DNA of 55,632 nucleotides, taken from an uncultured Bacteroidales bacterium (GTDB lineage Bacteria; Bacteroidota; Bacteroidia; Bacteroidales; FEN-979). The notes under the pieces were generated by a model, which saw nothing but the letters and a program-made list of their open reading frames with translations, was not told the origin of the DNA and did not search any database. Of this stretch, positions 44,729-52,579 are shown piece after piece. The DNA lies in assembly GCA_903903985.1 (NCBI GenBank), contig CAIVAT010000009.1, forward strand, positions 1-55,632, in the 5' to 3' direction. Numbering within the stretch: the first letter of the stretch is position 1; each line of letters starts with the position of its first letter. The position numbers and the translations under genes were made by a program.

Positions 44729-45175
44729 TTAGTCTTTACCGAAAGATACTTCATCCGGCAGTTCGTTAACATCACCGAGGTGATAGGGAAAATGTTTTTT
44801 TAAATGTATCCCGGTGGATGTAATTGCTTCGATCAGGCCCTCGGTATAACGGTTTTCCCTGAAATGGTCCAGCATCTTTGCTTTTATTTCATTCCAGTAA
44901 TTTTCCGGAACCAGCTTATGAATACCGCTGTCGCCAATGATGGCGAAGCGCCGGTTTTTTACTGCCAGGTAAATTAATACACCATTCCGAAGCTCCGTTT
45001 TATTCATTCCAAGTTGTTTGAAAACGAATGCAGCACGGTCAAGCACATCCCCCGAAAAAGTGTTTTCAATATGAACACGAATCTCCCCGGATGTATCCAG
45101 CTCCGCATTCATAATTGCCTGCCTGATATCGTCTCTCTCCTGTATTGAGAAAAAATTTTTTGCACCGGTACCCAT
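44729..45175 (-). CDS. TPM-domain protein, soluble form
   Basis: A 148-residue protein that is essentially one TPM domain without signal peptide or membrane segment: TSGEIRVHIENTFSGDVLDRA, NGVLIYLAVKNRRFAIIGD and GIHKLVPENYW. It lies between LemA and the longer TPM gene, all on one strand, a grouping common in Bacteroidota. The two TPM proteins may act as a pair, one at the membrane and one in the cytosol, by inference. Confidence 0.84.
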   Translation of the reverse strand: MGTGAKNFFSIQERDDIRQAIMNAELDTSGEIRVHIENTFSGDVLDRAAFVFKQLGMNKTELRNGVLIYLAVKNRRFAIIGDSGIHKLVPENYWNEIKAKMLDHFRENRYTEGLIEAITSTGIHLKKHFPYHLGDVNELPDEVSFGKD

Positions 45176-45271
45176 GTTTGTTGTGATATAGTTGTTGCTG
45201 TTGTTCAGATTCTGTGTACACCTTATAATGAGTGCATTCCTGGCGGTAAATGGATGAACTTTACAGGGATG

Positions 45272-45868
45272 CTAAAATTGAACTTGCGGTGCTTTTTCCG
45301 CTCCCGCCTGTGCCTGGAAATAAGCTTTTTTCTGGAACCCCAGCATGCCAGCAAACATGCTGGTAGGGAATTGCCGCAAATAGGTGTTGTAAGCCTGGGC
45401 CGATTCGTTGAATTTCATGCGCTCAACAGTGATGCGGTTTTCCGTACCTTCCAGCTGTGCCTGAAGTTCAGAAAAATTTTGCGTGGCTTTAAGTTCCGGA
45501 TACTTTTCAACAACAACCATGAGCCTGCCAAGTGCTGAACTCACTCCATTCTGAGCCTCCTGAAACTTTTGCAACGAAGCCTCATCCAGGTTTTTAGGAT
45601 TGATTTGAACACTGGTAGCCTTTGCACGTGCCTCAATGACTGCGGTAAGTGTCTGTTGTTCGAAATTGGCAACTCCCTTAACAGTGTTGACCAGGTTTGG
45701 GATCAGATCCAGCCTCCGCTGATAAACATTCTCCACGTTGGCCCAGGCTGTATTCACCCCTTCCTCCCTGGTAACTAAATTATTGTTGATTCCGGTTGCC
45801 CAGGCGATGAGGAGAAGGATCACGCCGACTACCACGATTAAAACAATCCAACCTTTGCTTAATTTCAT
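45272..45868 (-). CDS. LemA family protein
   Basis: A 198-residue protein with one N-terminal membrane helix (about 6-24) and a four-helix bundle typical of LemA. The signature AWANVENVYQRRLDLIPNLV (about 42-61) and the segment KYPELKATQNFSELQAQLEG (about 124-143) are present. The ending YNTYLRQFPTSMFAGMLGF is also typical. The function is not established. It is first of the LemA-TPM-TPM group. Confidence 0.92.
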   Translation of the reverse strand: MKLSKGWIVLIVVVGVILLLIAWATGINNNLVTREEGVNTAWANVENVYQRRLDLIPNLVNTVKGVANFEQQTLTAVIEARAKATSVQINPKNLDEASLQKFQEAQNGVSSALGRLMVVVEKYPELKATQNFSELQAQLEGTENRITVERMKFNESAQAYNTYLRQFPTSMFAGMLGFQKKAYFQAQAGAEKAPQVQF

Positions 45869-45918
45869 GATTCAATGTATTAAGGGTTAATATTTGCTAA
45901 ATTACTAATAATCAAATT

Positions 45919-45939
45919 GCAAAATGCAAAATGCAAAAT
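45919..45939. repeat. Three 7-bp GCAAAAT tandem repeats
   Basis: GCAAAAT occurs three times in tandem, with a partial fourth, between lemA and htpG. No gene or clear signal is seen in the remaining 200 bases of this gap. Confidence 0.7.
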
Positions 45940-46071
45940 GCAGAAATCATCCTGGGAGCTTTCAGACAACTGCCGCCATTTATTGTTTGTATTAGACAGG
46001 TTTTTCTGAATTGGTTACGAAATTTTCTTTTATTAAATCACCTGTTTTATATTCATCCCACATTTCACATC

Positions 46072-47982
46072 TCAGGCCATCTGTTCCGTGCTTCTTTTAA
46101 TGAACTCAGCCAGGTCTTTGCCTTTCAGCATATTCTGAGCCAGTAAAGCAAGGTCGAACATTTGTTTGATGGTTTGTTCCCGCTTTTCACTTTCCTGATC
46201 TGCAAGGAGCTTTCCTATCAAAGGACTATTCGAATTAATAACCAGGTTGTAGTTTTCCGGCATTTCTCCCATGAAACCATAGCCTCCGCCACCCCCAAGG
46301 GCCGACATGTCTTTCATTCGACGCATGAACTCGTTTTGAGTAATGAGCATGGGTGATTCTTTTTCGCTCAGACTTTCAAAAACAATCGTGAATTTTTTAT
46401 CGTCGATTTGTTTGGCAAACATCTCTTTAATGGATTTTTGCTGGTCATCATTGAGTTTAGAAGGCAGAGCATCCTCTTTTTTAATCAACTTTTCTACGGT
46501 ATCCGAATCAACGCGCGTAAACCGTGTTTTTTCCAATTTTTGTTCAAGTGTGTTGATGAAATGAGCCTCAAGCACTCCATCCATCATCAGAACATCATAT
46601 CCCCTGGATTTCACTGATTCAATGAAACTGTACTGCTCATGTTGATTTGTTGCATAGAGATAAATGAGTTGTCCGTCCTTATCTTTTTGAGATGGCGAAA
46701 CAAGCTCTTCATACTCTTCGAAAGTGAAATATTTGTTGTCAACATTTTTTAAAAGGCAAAACTTCTTTGCGCGGTCGTAGAAATCCGGCTGGGAGATGAT
46801 CCCGTATTCGATAAACACTTTGATATCATCCCATTTGGCTTCAAAATCGGCCCGGCCATCCTTGAAAAGTGATTCCAGTTTATCTGCAACTTTTTTAGTG
46901 ATATGGTTGGATATTTTTTTTACATTCGGATCACTTTGCAGGTAGCTCCGGGAAACATTAAGCGGAATATCAGGTGAGTCGATCACTCCGTGCAATAAGG
47001 TGAGGAAGTCGGGCACAATGCCCTCCACAGAATCAGTCACAAACACCTGGTTGCAATATAGCTGGATTTTGTCTTTCTGAACTTCAAGGTTGCGCTTAAC
47101 TTTTGGAAAATAAAGGATTCCCGTAAGGTTAAAAGGATAATCAACATTGAGGTGAATCCAGAACAGGGGCTCCTCAAAAGAAAAAGGATAGAGTTCCCTG
47201 TAGAAATTCTTGTAATCTTCATCCTTTAAATCTACGGGTTTCTTTTTCCAGATGGGATCAACGTTGTTGATGATCCTCGGTTTCTCAACTTCAACCTGTT
47301 TATCATGGCCATCCTTGTCCTGCTCTCCTTCCACTTTCTCCCATGTTTTTTCAGTTCCGAACCGGATTGGCACAGGAAGAAACTTGCAATATTTTTTCAG
47401 GATGCCAAGAAGCGTGTGTTCTTCAAGATAATCTTTCGAATCATCAGCAATATGAAGAATTACTTCGGTGCCCCGGTATTTTTTGTCTGATTCATCCATG
47501 GTGTAATCTGGACTGCCATCACATTCCCAGTGAACACCGTTTGTTTCCCCTTTTTTCTGGTATGTTTTCGTGAAAATTTCCACCTTCTCCGAAACCATGA
47601 AGCTGGAGTAAAAACCAAGTCCGAAATGACCGATGATGGCATTCATTTCGGATTCAGATTTGGTTTTAAATTTTTTAATGAACTCTTCAGCACTGGAAAA
47701 TGCGATTTGGTTGATGTATTTATCCACCTCTGCAGAAGTCATCCCTATTCCTTTGTCTTTTACGGAGATGGTCTTGTTTTCTTTATCCAATGTTACTTCG
47801 ATGGTGAGATCACTGATGTCGCCATTGTATTTTCCAAGTGCAGACAGTGTTTTAAGTTTTTGCGTTGCATCAACGGCGTTGGAAATCAATTCACGCAGAA
47901 ATATCTCATGTTCTGAATAGAGGAATTTCTTGATAATAGGAAAGATGTTCTCGGTTTGAACATTTATTTTACCTTTTTGCAT
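46072..47982 (-). CDS. htpG: Molecular chaperone HtpG (Hsp90)
   Basis: A 636-residue ATP-dependent chaperone. The GHKL ATPase domain shows ELISNAVDATQKL (about 34-46), DKGIGMTSAEVDKYI (about 79-93), IGHFGLGFYSSFMV and RGTEVILH. The middle domain has the catalytic-loop region NVSRSYLQSD, and the C-terminal dimer domain is complete. A Gly-rich GGGGGYGFMGEMP segment lies near 570. It is divergent from ilvE and has its own promoter with a palindrome that may be a control site. Confidence 0.97.
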   Translation of the reverse strand: MQKGKINVQTENIFPIIKKFLYSEHEIFLRELISNAVDATQKLKTLSALGKYNGDISDLTIEVTLDKENKTISVKDKGIGMTSAEVDKYINQIAFSSAEEFIKKFKTKSESEMNAIIGHFGLGFYSSFMVSEKVEIFTKTYQKKGETNGVHWECDGSPDYTMDESDKKYRGTEVILHIADDSKDYLEEHTLLGILKKYCKFLPVPIRFGTEKTWEKVEGEQDKDGHDKQVEVEKPRIINNVDPIWKKKPVDLKDEDYKNFYRELYPFSFEEPLFWIHLNVDYPFNLTGILYFPKVKRNLEVQKDKIQLYCNQVFVTDSVEGIVPDFLTLLHGVIDSPDIPLNVSRSYLQSDPNVKKISNHITKKVADKLESLFKDGRADFEAKWDDIKVFIEYGIISQPDFYDRAKKFCLLKNVDNKYFTFEEYEELVSPSQKDKDGQLIYLYATNQHEQYSFIESVKSRGYDVLMMDGVLEAHFINTLEQKLEKTRFTRVDSDTVEKLIKKEDALPSKLNDDQQKSIKEMFAKQIDDKKFTIVFESLSEKESPMLITQNEFMRRMKDMSALGGGGGYGFMGEMPENYNLVINSNSPLIGKLLADQESEKREQTIKQMFDLALLAQNMLKGKDLAEFIKRSTEQMA

Positions 47983-48019
47983 AGTGGTTATCGTTTTTGG
48001 TTATTGTCATTGGCAACAT

Positions 48020-48027
48020 CAAAGGTA
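48020..48027 (-). promoter_or_regulatory. Promoter -7 box for htpG
   Basis: TACCTTTG on the minus strand fits TAnnTTTG, 37 bases before the htpG ATG. Confidence 0.6.
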
Positions 48028-48035
48028 ATGCCATG

Positions 48036-48061
48036 ACATATTGTCTGACAAAATGACAAAG
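48036..48061 (-). promoter_or_regulatory. Candidate heat-shock operator upstream of htpG
   Basis: The region holds the palindrome TTGTC-T-GACAA (48041-48051) and three TGTCA units on the minus strand, overlapping where the -33 element should be. Placement suggests a regulator site, possibly a heat-shock repressor, but none is known to me for this motif. Confidence 0.4.
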
Positions 48062-48143
48062 ATCAACCTTTGAATGAAAATTTTTATACCTTGATATTTT
48101 GATCTGGAAAATTCCTAAATTTACAGTGTCGGAAACCTCTACA

Positions 48144-48200
48144 ATGAAAATGCGCGGGATGCCGCGTCCCTGAAACCTACCGCCGAGGCCTGCCCCGGCT
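48144..48200 (+). other. GC-rich leader of ilvE
   Basis: A short GC-rich block lies in otherwise AT-rich DNA. It contains a possible nine-codon reading frame (MKMRGMPRP, 48144-48173) and GGGA...TCCC and GCCG...CGGC pairings. It resembles a decayed palindromic GGGACGCGGCAT-type element more than a branched-chain attenuator, since the mini-frame has no Leu, Ile or Val. Confidence 0.35.
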
Positions 48201-48215
48201 TTAAAACGCTACAAC

Positions 48216-49235
48216 ATGAACACGATTGATTGGAAGAACCTGCCCTTCGGATATTATAAAACTGACTTTAACGTCCGCTGTTACTATAAAGACGGAAAAT
48301 GGGGGGAGCTGGAAATTACTGACTCAGAGCATATTACGATGCATATGGCTGCAACGTGCCTGCATTATGGCCAGGAGGCATTTGAAGGATTGAAAGCATT
48401 TACGGGTAAAGACGGCAAGATCAGGATTTTCCGCCTGGTGGAAAATGCCAAACGCATGATCAGATCTGCCCAGGGAGTGATGATGGCAGAAGTGCCGGTT
48501 GAATTATTTACCGAGGCAGTTCTCAAGGTGGTAAAACTGAATCTGAAATACGTTCCACCCTATGGAGAAGGAGCTTCCCTTTATTTACGGCCTTTATTGA
48601 TCGGAACCGGTGCACAGGTTGGTGTAAGCCCTGCAAAGGAATATATGTTCATGGTATTTGCCGGTCCCGTCGGGCCTTATTTCAAGGAAGGCTTTAATCC
48701 TGTGAAGATGCAGATTGTACGCGACTTTGACCGCGCAGCACCTTTGGGGACCGGTCATATCAAAGTGGGTGGAAATTATGCTGCAAGTTTGCTGGCTGGC
48801 CAGCGGGCTCATAAAGATGGATATGCCTCCTGTATTTTCCTGGATGCACGGGAGAAAAAATATATTGATGAAGCAGGGCCTGCAAATTTCTTTGGCATCA
48901 AGGGAAATACTTATGTAACGCCTGATTCGGTTTCCATTCTCCCGTCAATTACCAATATGTCCCTGCGGGTTTTGGCAACGGAAATGGGAATGAAGGTCGA
49001 ACAACGTCATATTCCCGTGGAAGAACTGGATGAGTTTGATGAGGTGGGTGCCTGTGGTACTGCAGCAGTGATTTCTCCAATCTGCATGATCCATGACCGT
49101 GATACGGGGAAAGAATATAAATATTGTAAAAACGGTCAGCCCGGTACCATTTCACAAAAACTTTACATGAAGTTCAAGGGAATCCAGGAAGGACTTGAAC
49201 CGGATACCCATGGATGGGTCACCATCGTGGAATAG
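48216..49235 (+). CDS. ilvE: Branched-chain amino acid aminotransferase
   Basis: A 339-residue fold-type IV PLP enzyme interconverting Leu, Ile and Val with their keto acids. The family segments CLHYGQEAFEGLKAF (about 49-63), SLYLRPLLIGTG (about 128-139), GHIKVGGNYAASLLAGQ (about 185-201, carrying the likely PLP lysine) and YIDEAGPANFFGI (about 221-233) are intact. It is monocistronic, divergent from htpG. Confidence 0.96.
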   Translation: MNTIDWKNLPFGYYKTDFNVRCYYKDGKWGELEITDSEHITMHMAATCLHYGQEAFEGLKAFTGKDGKIRIFRLVENAKRMIRSAQGVMMAEVPVELFTEAVLKVVKLNLKYVPPYGEGASLYLRPLLIGTGAQVGVSPAKEYMFMVFAGPVGPYFKEGFNPVKMQIVRDFDRAAPLGTGHIKVGGNYAASLLAGQRAHKDGYASCIFLDAREKKYIDEAGPANFFGIKGNTYVTPDSVSILPSITNMSLRVLATEMGMKVEQRHIPVEELDEFDEVGACGTAAVISPICMIHDRDTGKEYKYCKNGQPGTISQKLYMKFKGIQEGLEPDTHGWVTIVE

Positions 49236-49250
49236 GACGATTGACGTCAC

Positions 49251-49270
49251 ACGCAGGACGTGAGACGTAA
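49251..49270 (-). repeat. 20-bp dispersed repeat, copy B
   Basis: This is the exact inverse of the copy at 26933-26952. It lies between the convergent ilvE and pyrF genes, preceded by ATTGACGTCAC, a related ACGTC unit. Confidence 0.75.
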
Positions 49271-49309
49271 GAAGATGAAGGCAGGTTGTGAACTGGATTG
49301 TTAACCGAT

Positions 49310-50164
49310 TCAATCCTGCTTTGACTGCCGGACCGAATAACTGAGGATCCCACTCATTTTCTGTTGCATTATCGCCGCTTCTGCTCTTGCTTTTTCTGCA
49401 AAATCCAAACCATTTGAAGCATAGATGATATTCCTTGAAGAATTGACGATCAAACCACAATCTTTAGTCAAACCATATTTTGCAACCTCTTGCAAACTAC
49501 CACCCTGGGCGCCAACACCGGGCACAAGGAGAAAATGACCAGATACGATTTTCCTGATGTCGCTCAGCATCTCAGCCTGGGTTGCACCCACTACATACAT
49601 TGTATTCTCAGGGCTTCCCCACTTTTGAGAATTTATCAGGACCTTTTCGAAAAGCCTGTGGTTATTATCCTTGAAAAACTGGAAATCTGAAGCTCCCTTG
49701 TTGGAGGTCAGGGCCAGCACAATGATCCATTTTCCGGGATAGGAGAGGAACGGTTTTACCGAATCTTCGCCCATATAAGGTGCAACGGTCACAGCATCAA
49801 AATCCATTCCGGATGATGACGGATCAAACATTGCACGTGCATATTGTTGAGAAGTATTGCCAATGTCGCCCCGTTTGGCATCGGCGATGGTAAATAATTG
49901 CCCGGGATAAGCACTGTTGAGGTATTGGATGGTCTTTGTCAGGCTTTGCCAGCCCACGCTGCCATAACATTCATAAAATGCAAAATTGGGCTTGTATGCA
50001 ATGGCCAGGTCATGGGTTGCATCGATGATTGCTCTGTTGAACTCAAAGATGGGATCATCGGATTCGAACAGATGCGCCGGAATTTTAGAAAGATCAGTGT
50101 CCAAACCAATGCAGAGAAACGATTTTTTAGAAAAAATAAGTTCAATAAGTTTACTGCGGTCCAT
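49310..50164 (-). CDS. pyrF: Orotidine 5'-phosphate decarboxylase
   Basis: A 284-residue enzyme forming UMP from OMP. It belongs to the longer bacterial type. The catalytic [15 protein letters not shown] (about 91-105) is intact, as are [14 protein letters not shown] near the start and [12 protein letters not shown] in the phosphate loop. It is downstream of prfA on the same strand (51-base gap). The short gap carries TCGTAAAT-type repeats. Confidence 0.96.
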   Translation of the reverse strand: MDRSKLIELIFSKKSFLCIGLDTDLSKIPAHLFESDDPIFEFNRAIIDATHDLAIAYKPNFAFYECYGSVGWQSLTKTIQYLNSAYPGQLFTIADAKRGDIGNTSQQYARAMFDPSSSGMDFDAVTVAPYMGEDSVKPFLSYPGKWIIVLALTSNKGASDFQFFKDNNHRLFEKVLINSQKWGSPENTMYVVGATQAEMLSDIRKIVSGHFLLVPGVGAQGGSLQEVAKYGLTKDCGLIVNSSRNIIYASNGLDFAEKARAEAAIMQQKMSGILSYSVRQSKQD

Positions 50165-50215
50165 TTACTTTGGATTTACGATTAAAGATTTACGAATTTT
50201 CGTTTTATCACCATC

Positions 50216-51289
50216 TTAATTCGTTCCGGCTTCCTTCAGCCGCTCCGCATTCTCCGCAAGTTGTAAAGCCTCTATCAGTGGTTCAACATCACCGTCGAGG
50301 ACTACCGGAAGGTTGTAAAGCGTCATGTTGATCCGGTGGTCGGTCACCCGGCTTTGCGGATAGTTGTAGGTCCGGATTTTTGCTGAGCGGTCGCCGGTAG
50401 AAACCATTGTTTTCCTTTTCTTCGATATTGCATCGAGGTATTTCTGATGTTCCAGTTCATAGAGCCTTGTCCGCAAGACCTTCATCGCTTTCTCGAAATT
50501 CTTGATCTGTGATTTCTCATCCTGGCAGGAAACAACAATATTTGAAGGGATGTGTGTCAGGCGGATAGCAGAATAGGTGGTGTTGACAGATTGTCCGCCC
50601 GGGCCGGAGGAACAAAAGGTATCTTTTCGAACATCCGATTGCTTTATTTCAACATCGAATTCATCCGCCTCCGGTAAAACGGCAACCGTAGCCGCTGATG
50701 TATGCACACGGCCCTGGGTTTCTGTTTGCGGAACCCGTTGTACACGATGAACTCCCGATTCATACTTCATCAGTCCATAAACATTTTCACCCATGATGTT
50801 GAAAATGATTTCCTTAAATCCACCCATGGTGCCTTCAGTAAAATCTACCAGTTCCACTTTCCAGCGTTTCGTCTCTGCAAATTTGCTGTACATCCGGTAG
50901 AGGTCACCTGCAAAAATACTGGCTTCATCTCCTCCGGTACCTGCACGGATCTCGATCACAGCATTTTTACCATCTTCCGGGTCGGTTGGAATAAGCATCA
51001 TCCGTATATCTTCTTCGATTTTTTCTTTCTCCGCGCTTAGGATATTTAGCTCCTCCTTTGCCATGGTGCGGAATTCCTCATCCTTTTCATTGTGGATGAT
51101 ATCTTTGGCATGGTCGATATTGGATAAAAGTGATTTGTAAACTTCGAATGCTTCCATGATCGGCTGAAGCTCCTTATAATCCTTATTGAGCTTGATATAG
51201 TTCTTCATGTCACTCATCACCGAAGGTTCATTCATCTGTATCTGAATGTCTTCGTAGCGTAACTTAATGGCCTCTAATTTTTCTAACAT
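50216..51289 (-). CDS. prfA: Peptide chain release factor 1
   Basis: A 357-residue factor releasing peptides at UAA and UAG. The anticodon-like PxT motif is in [16 protein letters not shown] (which marks RF1 rather than RF2), and the catalytic [16 protein letters not shown] is present. The ATG at 51289 gives the normal opening [14 protein letters not shown]; an in-frame GTG-type start at 51313 would lie on the promoter box. Confidence 0.97.
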   Translation of the reverse strand: MLEKLEAIKLRYEDIQIQMNEPSVMSDMKNYIKLNKDYKELQPIMEAFEVYKSLLSNIDHAKDIIHNEKDEEFRTMAKEELNILSAEKEKIEEDIRMMLIPTDPEDGKNAVIEIRAGTGGDEASIFAGDLYRMYSKFAETKRWKVELVDFTEGTMGGFKEIIFNIMGENVYGLMKYESGVHRVQRVPQTETQGRVHTSAATVAVLPEADEFDVEIKQSDVRKDTFCSSGPGGQSVNTTYSAIRLTHIPSNIVVSCQDEKSQIKNFEKAMKVLRTRLYELEHQKYLDAISKKRKTMVSTGDRSAKIRTYNYPQSRVTDHRINMTLYNLPVVLDGDVEPLIEALQLAENAERLKEAGTN

Positions 51290-51310
51290 GACTACAATTA
51301 AATGGGAGTG

Positions 51311-51318
51311 CAAAGTTA
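51311..51318 (-). promoter_or_regulatory. Promoter -7 box for prfA
   Basis: TAACTTTG, followed by CACTCCC, fits TAnnTTTG, 22 bases before the ATG at 51289. It settles the choice of start. Confidence 0.65.
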
Positions 51319-51409
51319 ACCATTTCCGGCAGAAAATTTACAGTTGCCCGATTTGCGATAAAGATTGAATTGCAAGATTATCAATTCATGCAGGCTCTAA
51401 AATAGGAGT

Positions 51410-52579
51410 TTAATAGTGGAACTCTCCGTATGTGGACAGAACTGTCAGCTTTTTTGAGGTGGAGGGTTCACAGTGACCAATTACCTGAGCATCGATGTTA
51501 AATGTCCGGGCAATTTCGACAATGGACCCTGCAATGTTTTCTGGAACATAGAATTCAAGCCGGTGGCCCATGTTAAATACCTTGTACATTTCCCCCCATG
51601 AGGTTCCTGATTCCGATTGGATGAGCATGAACAGGTGAGGCACAGGCAACATGTTGTTTTTAACAACATGCATGTTTTCAATGAAATGAAGAATTTTAGT
51701 CTGACCACCTCCGCTGCAGTGAATCATGCCATGAATATGCGGACGGAAAAGATTGAGGATTTTTTTGACGACAGGGGCATAAGTCCGGGTCGGTGACAAT
51801 ATCAGTTTTCCAATGTCAACACCCTGTATTTCAGATGGATCTGTTAAATATTTGGTTCCCGTATAAACCAGGTTGTCCTGAAGCCCGGTGTCGAAACTTT
51901 CAGGATGGATTGTTGCATATGATCTGTTTAAAACATCATGACGGGCTGAAGTGAGCCCGTTACTGCCTATTCCGCTATTATACTGCTTTTCATAGCAGGC
52001 TGTTCCGGAGGATGACAACCCGACAATCACATCACCTGCCCTGATTTGTCCATTGTCTATCACGTCACTACGCTTCAGGCGGCAACTTACAGTAGAATCC
52101 ACGATGATTGTTCTCACCAGGTCACCCACATCTGCTGTTTCGCCTCCTGTTGACCATATGCCTATTCCCCAACTGCGCATTTCTTCAAGAAATTCCTCTG
52201 TTCCGAGGATTATTTCCGATATCACTTCGCCCGGTATCAGGGTTTTATTACGGCCGATGGTCGATGAAACCAGGATATTCTCCAAAGCGCCAATGCAGAG
52301 CAAATCGTCGAGGTTCATCACGATGGCATCCTGTGCGATTCCCCGCCATACGGATCTATCACCGGTTTCCTTCCAATACAAGTAAGCCAGCGAGGATTTT
52401 GTGCCGGCACCATCGGCATGCATGATGTTGCACCATGCATCGTCCCCGCCTAATAAATCAGGGACAATTTTACAGAATGCATTTGGATATAAACCTTTGT
52501 CTATATTTCTGATCGCAGCATGAACATCTTCTTTTGATGAAGAAACACCGCGTTGCTCGTAACGACCCTGGCTGATCAT
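51410..52579 (-). CDS. purM: Phosphoribosylformylglycinamidine cyclo-ligase (AIR synthetase)
   Basis: A 389-residue PurM-fold protein; the enzyme closes the imidazole ring in purine synthesis with ATP. Visible segments are the N-terminal MISQGRYEQRGVSSSKEDVH, MHADGAGTKSSLAYLY (about 54-69), MNLDDLLCIG, GETADVGDL and GMIHCSGGGQTKILHF. It matches the Bacteroidota PurM form, longer than the 345-residue E. coli enzyme, and could be annotated as an AIR synthase-related protein. Its ATG overlaps the stop of the upstream OmpA-type gene by four bases. Confidence 0.88.
   Translation of the reverse strand: MISQGRYEQRGVSSSKEDVHAAIRNIDKGLYPNAFCKIVPDLLGGDDAWCNIMHADGAGTKSSLAYLYWKETGDRSVWRGIAQDAIVMNLDDLLCIGALENILVSSTIGRNKTLIPGEVISEIILGTEEFLEEMRSWGIGIWSTGGETADVGDLVRTIIVDSTVSCRLKRSDVIDNGQIRAGDVIVGLSSSGTACYEKQYNSGIGSNGLTSARHDVLNRSYATIHPESFDTGLQDNLVYTGTKYLTDPSEIQGVDIGKLILSPTRTYAPVVKKILNLFRPHIHGMIHCSGGGQTKILHFIENMHVVKNNMLPVPHLFMLIQSESGTSWGEMYKVFNMGHRLEFYVPENIAGSIVEIARTFNIDAQVIGHCEPSTSKKLTVLSTYGEFHY

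Noticed and set aside
48144..48173. MKMRGMPRP as a leader peptide controlling ilvE
   Set aside because: It has no run of Leu, Ile or Val codons and no alternative terminator pair, so attenuation is unlikely.
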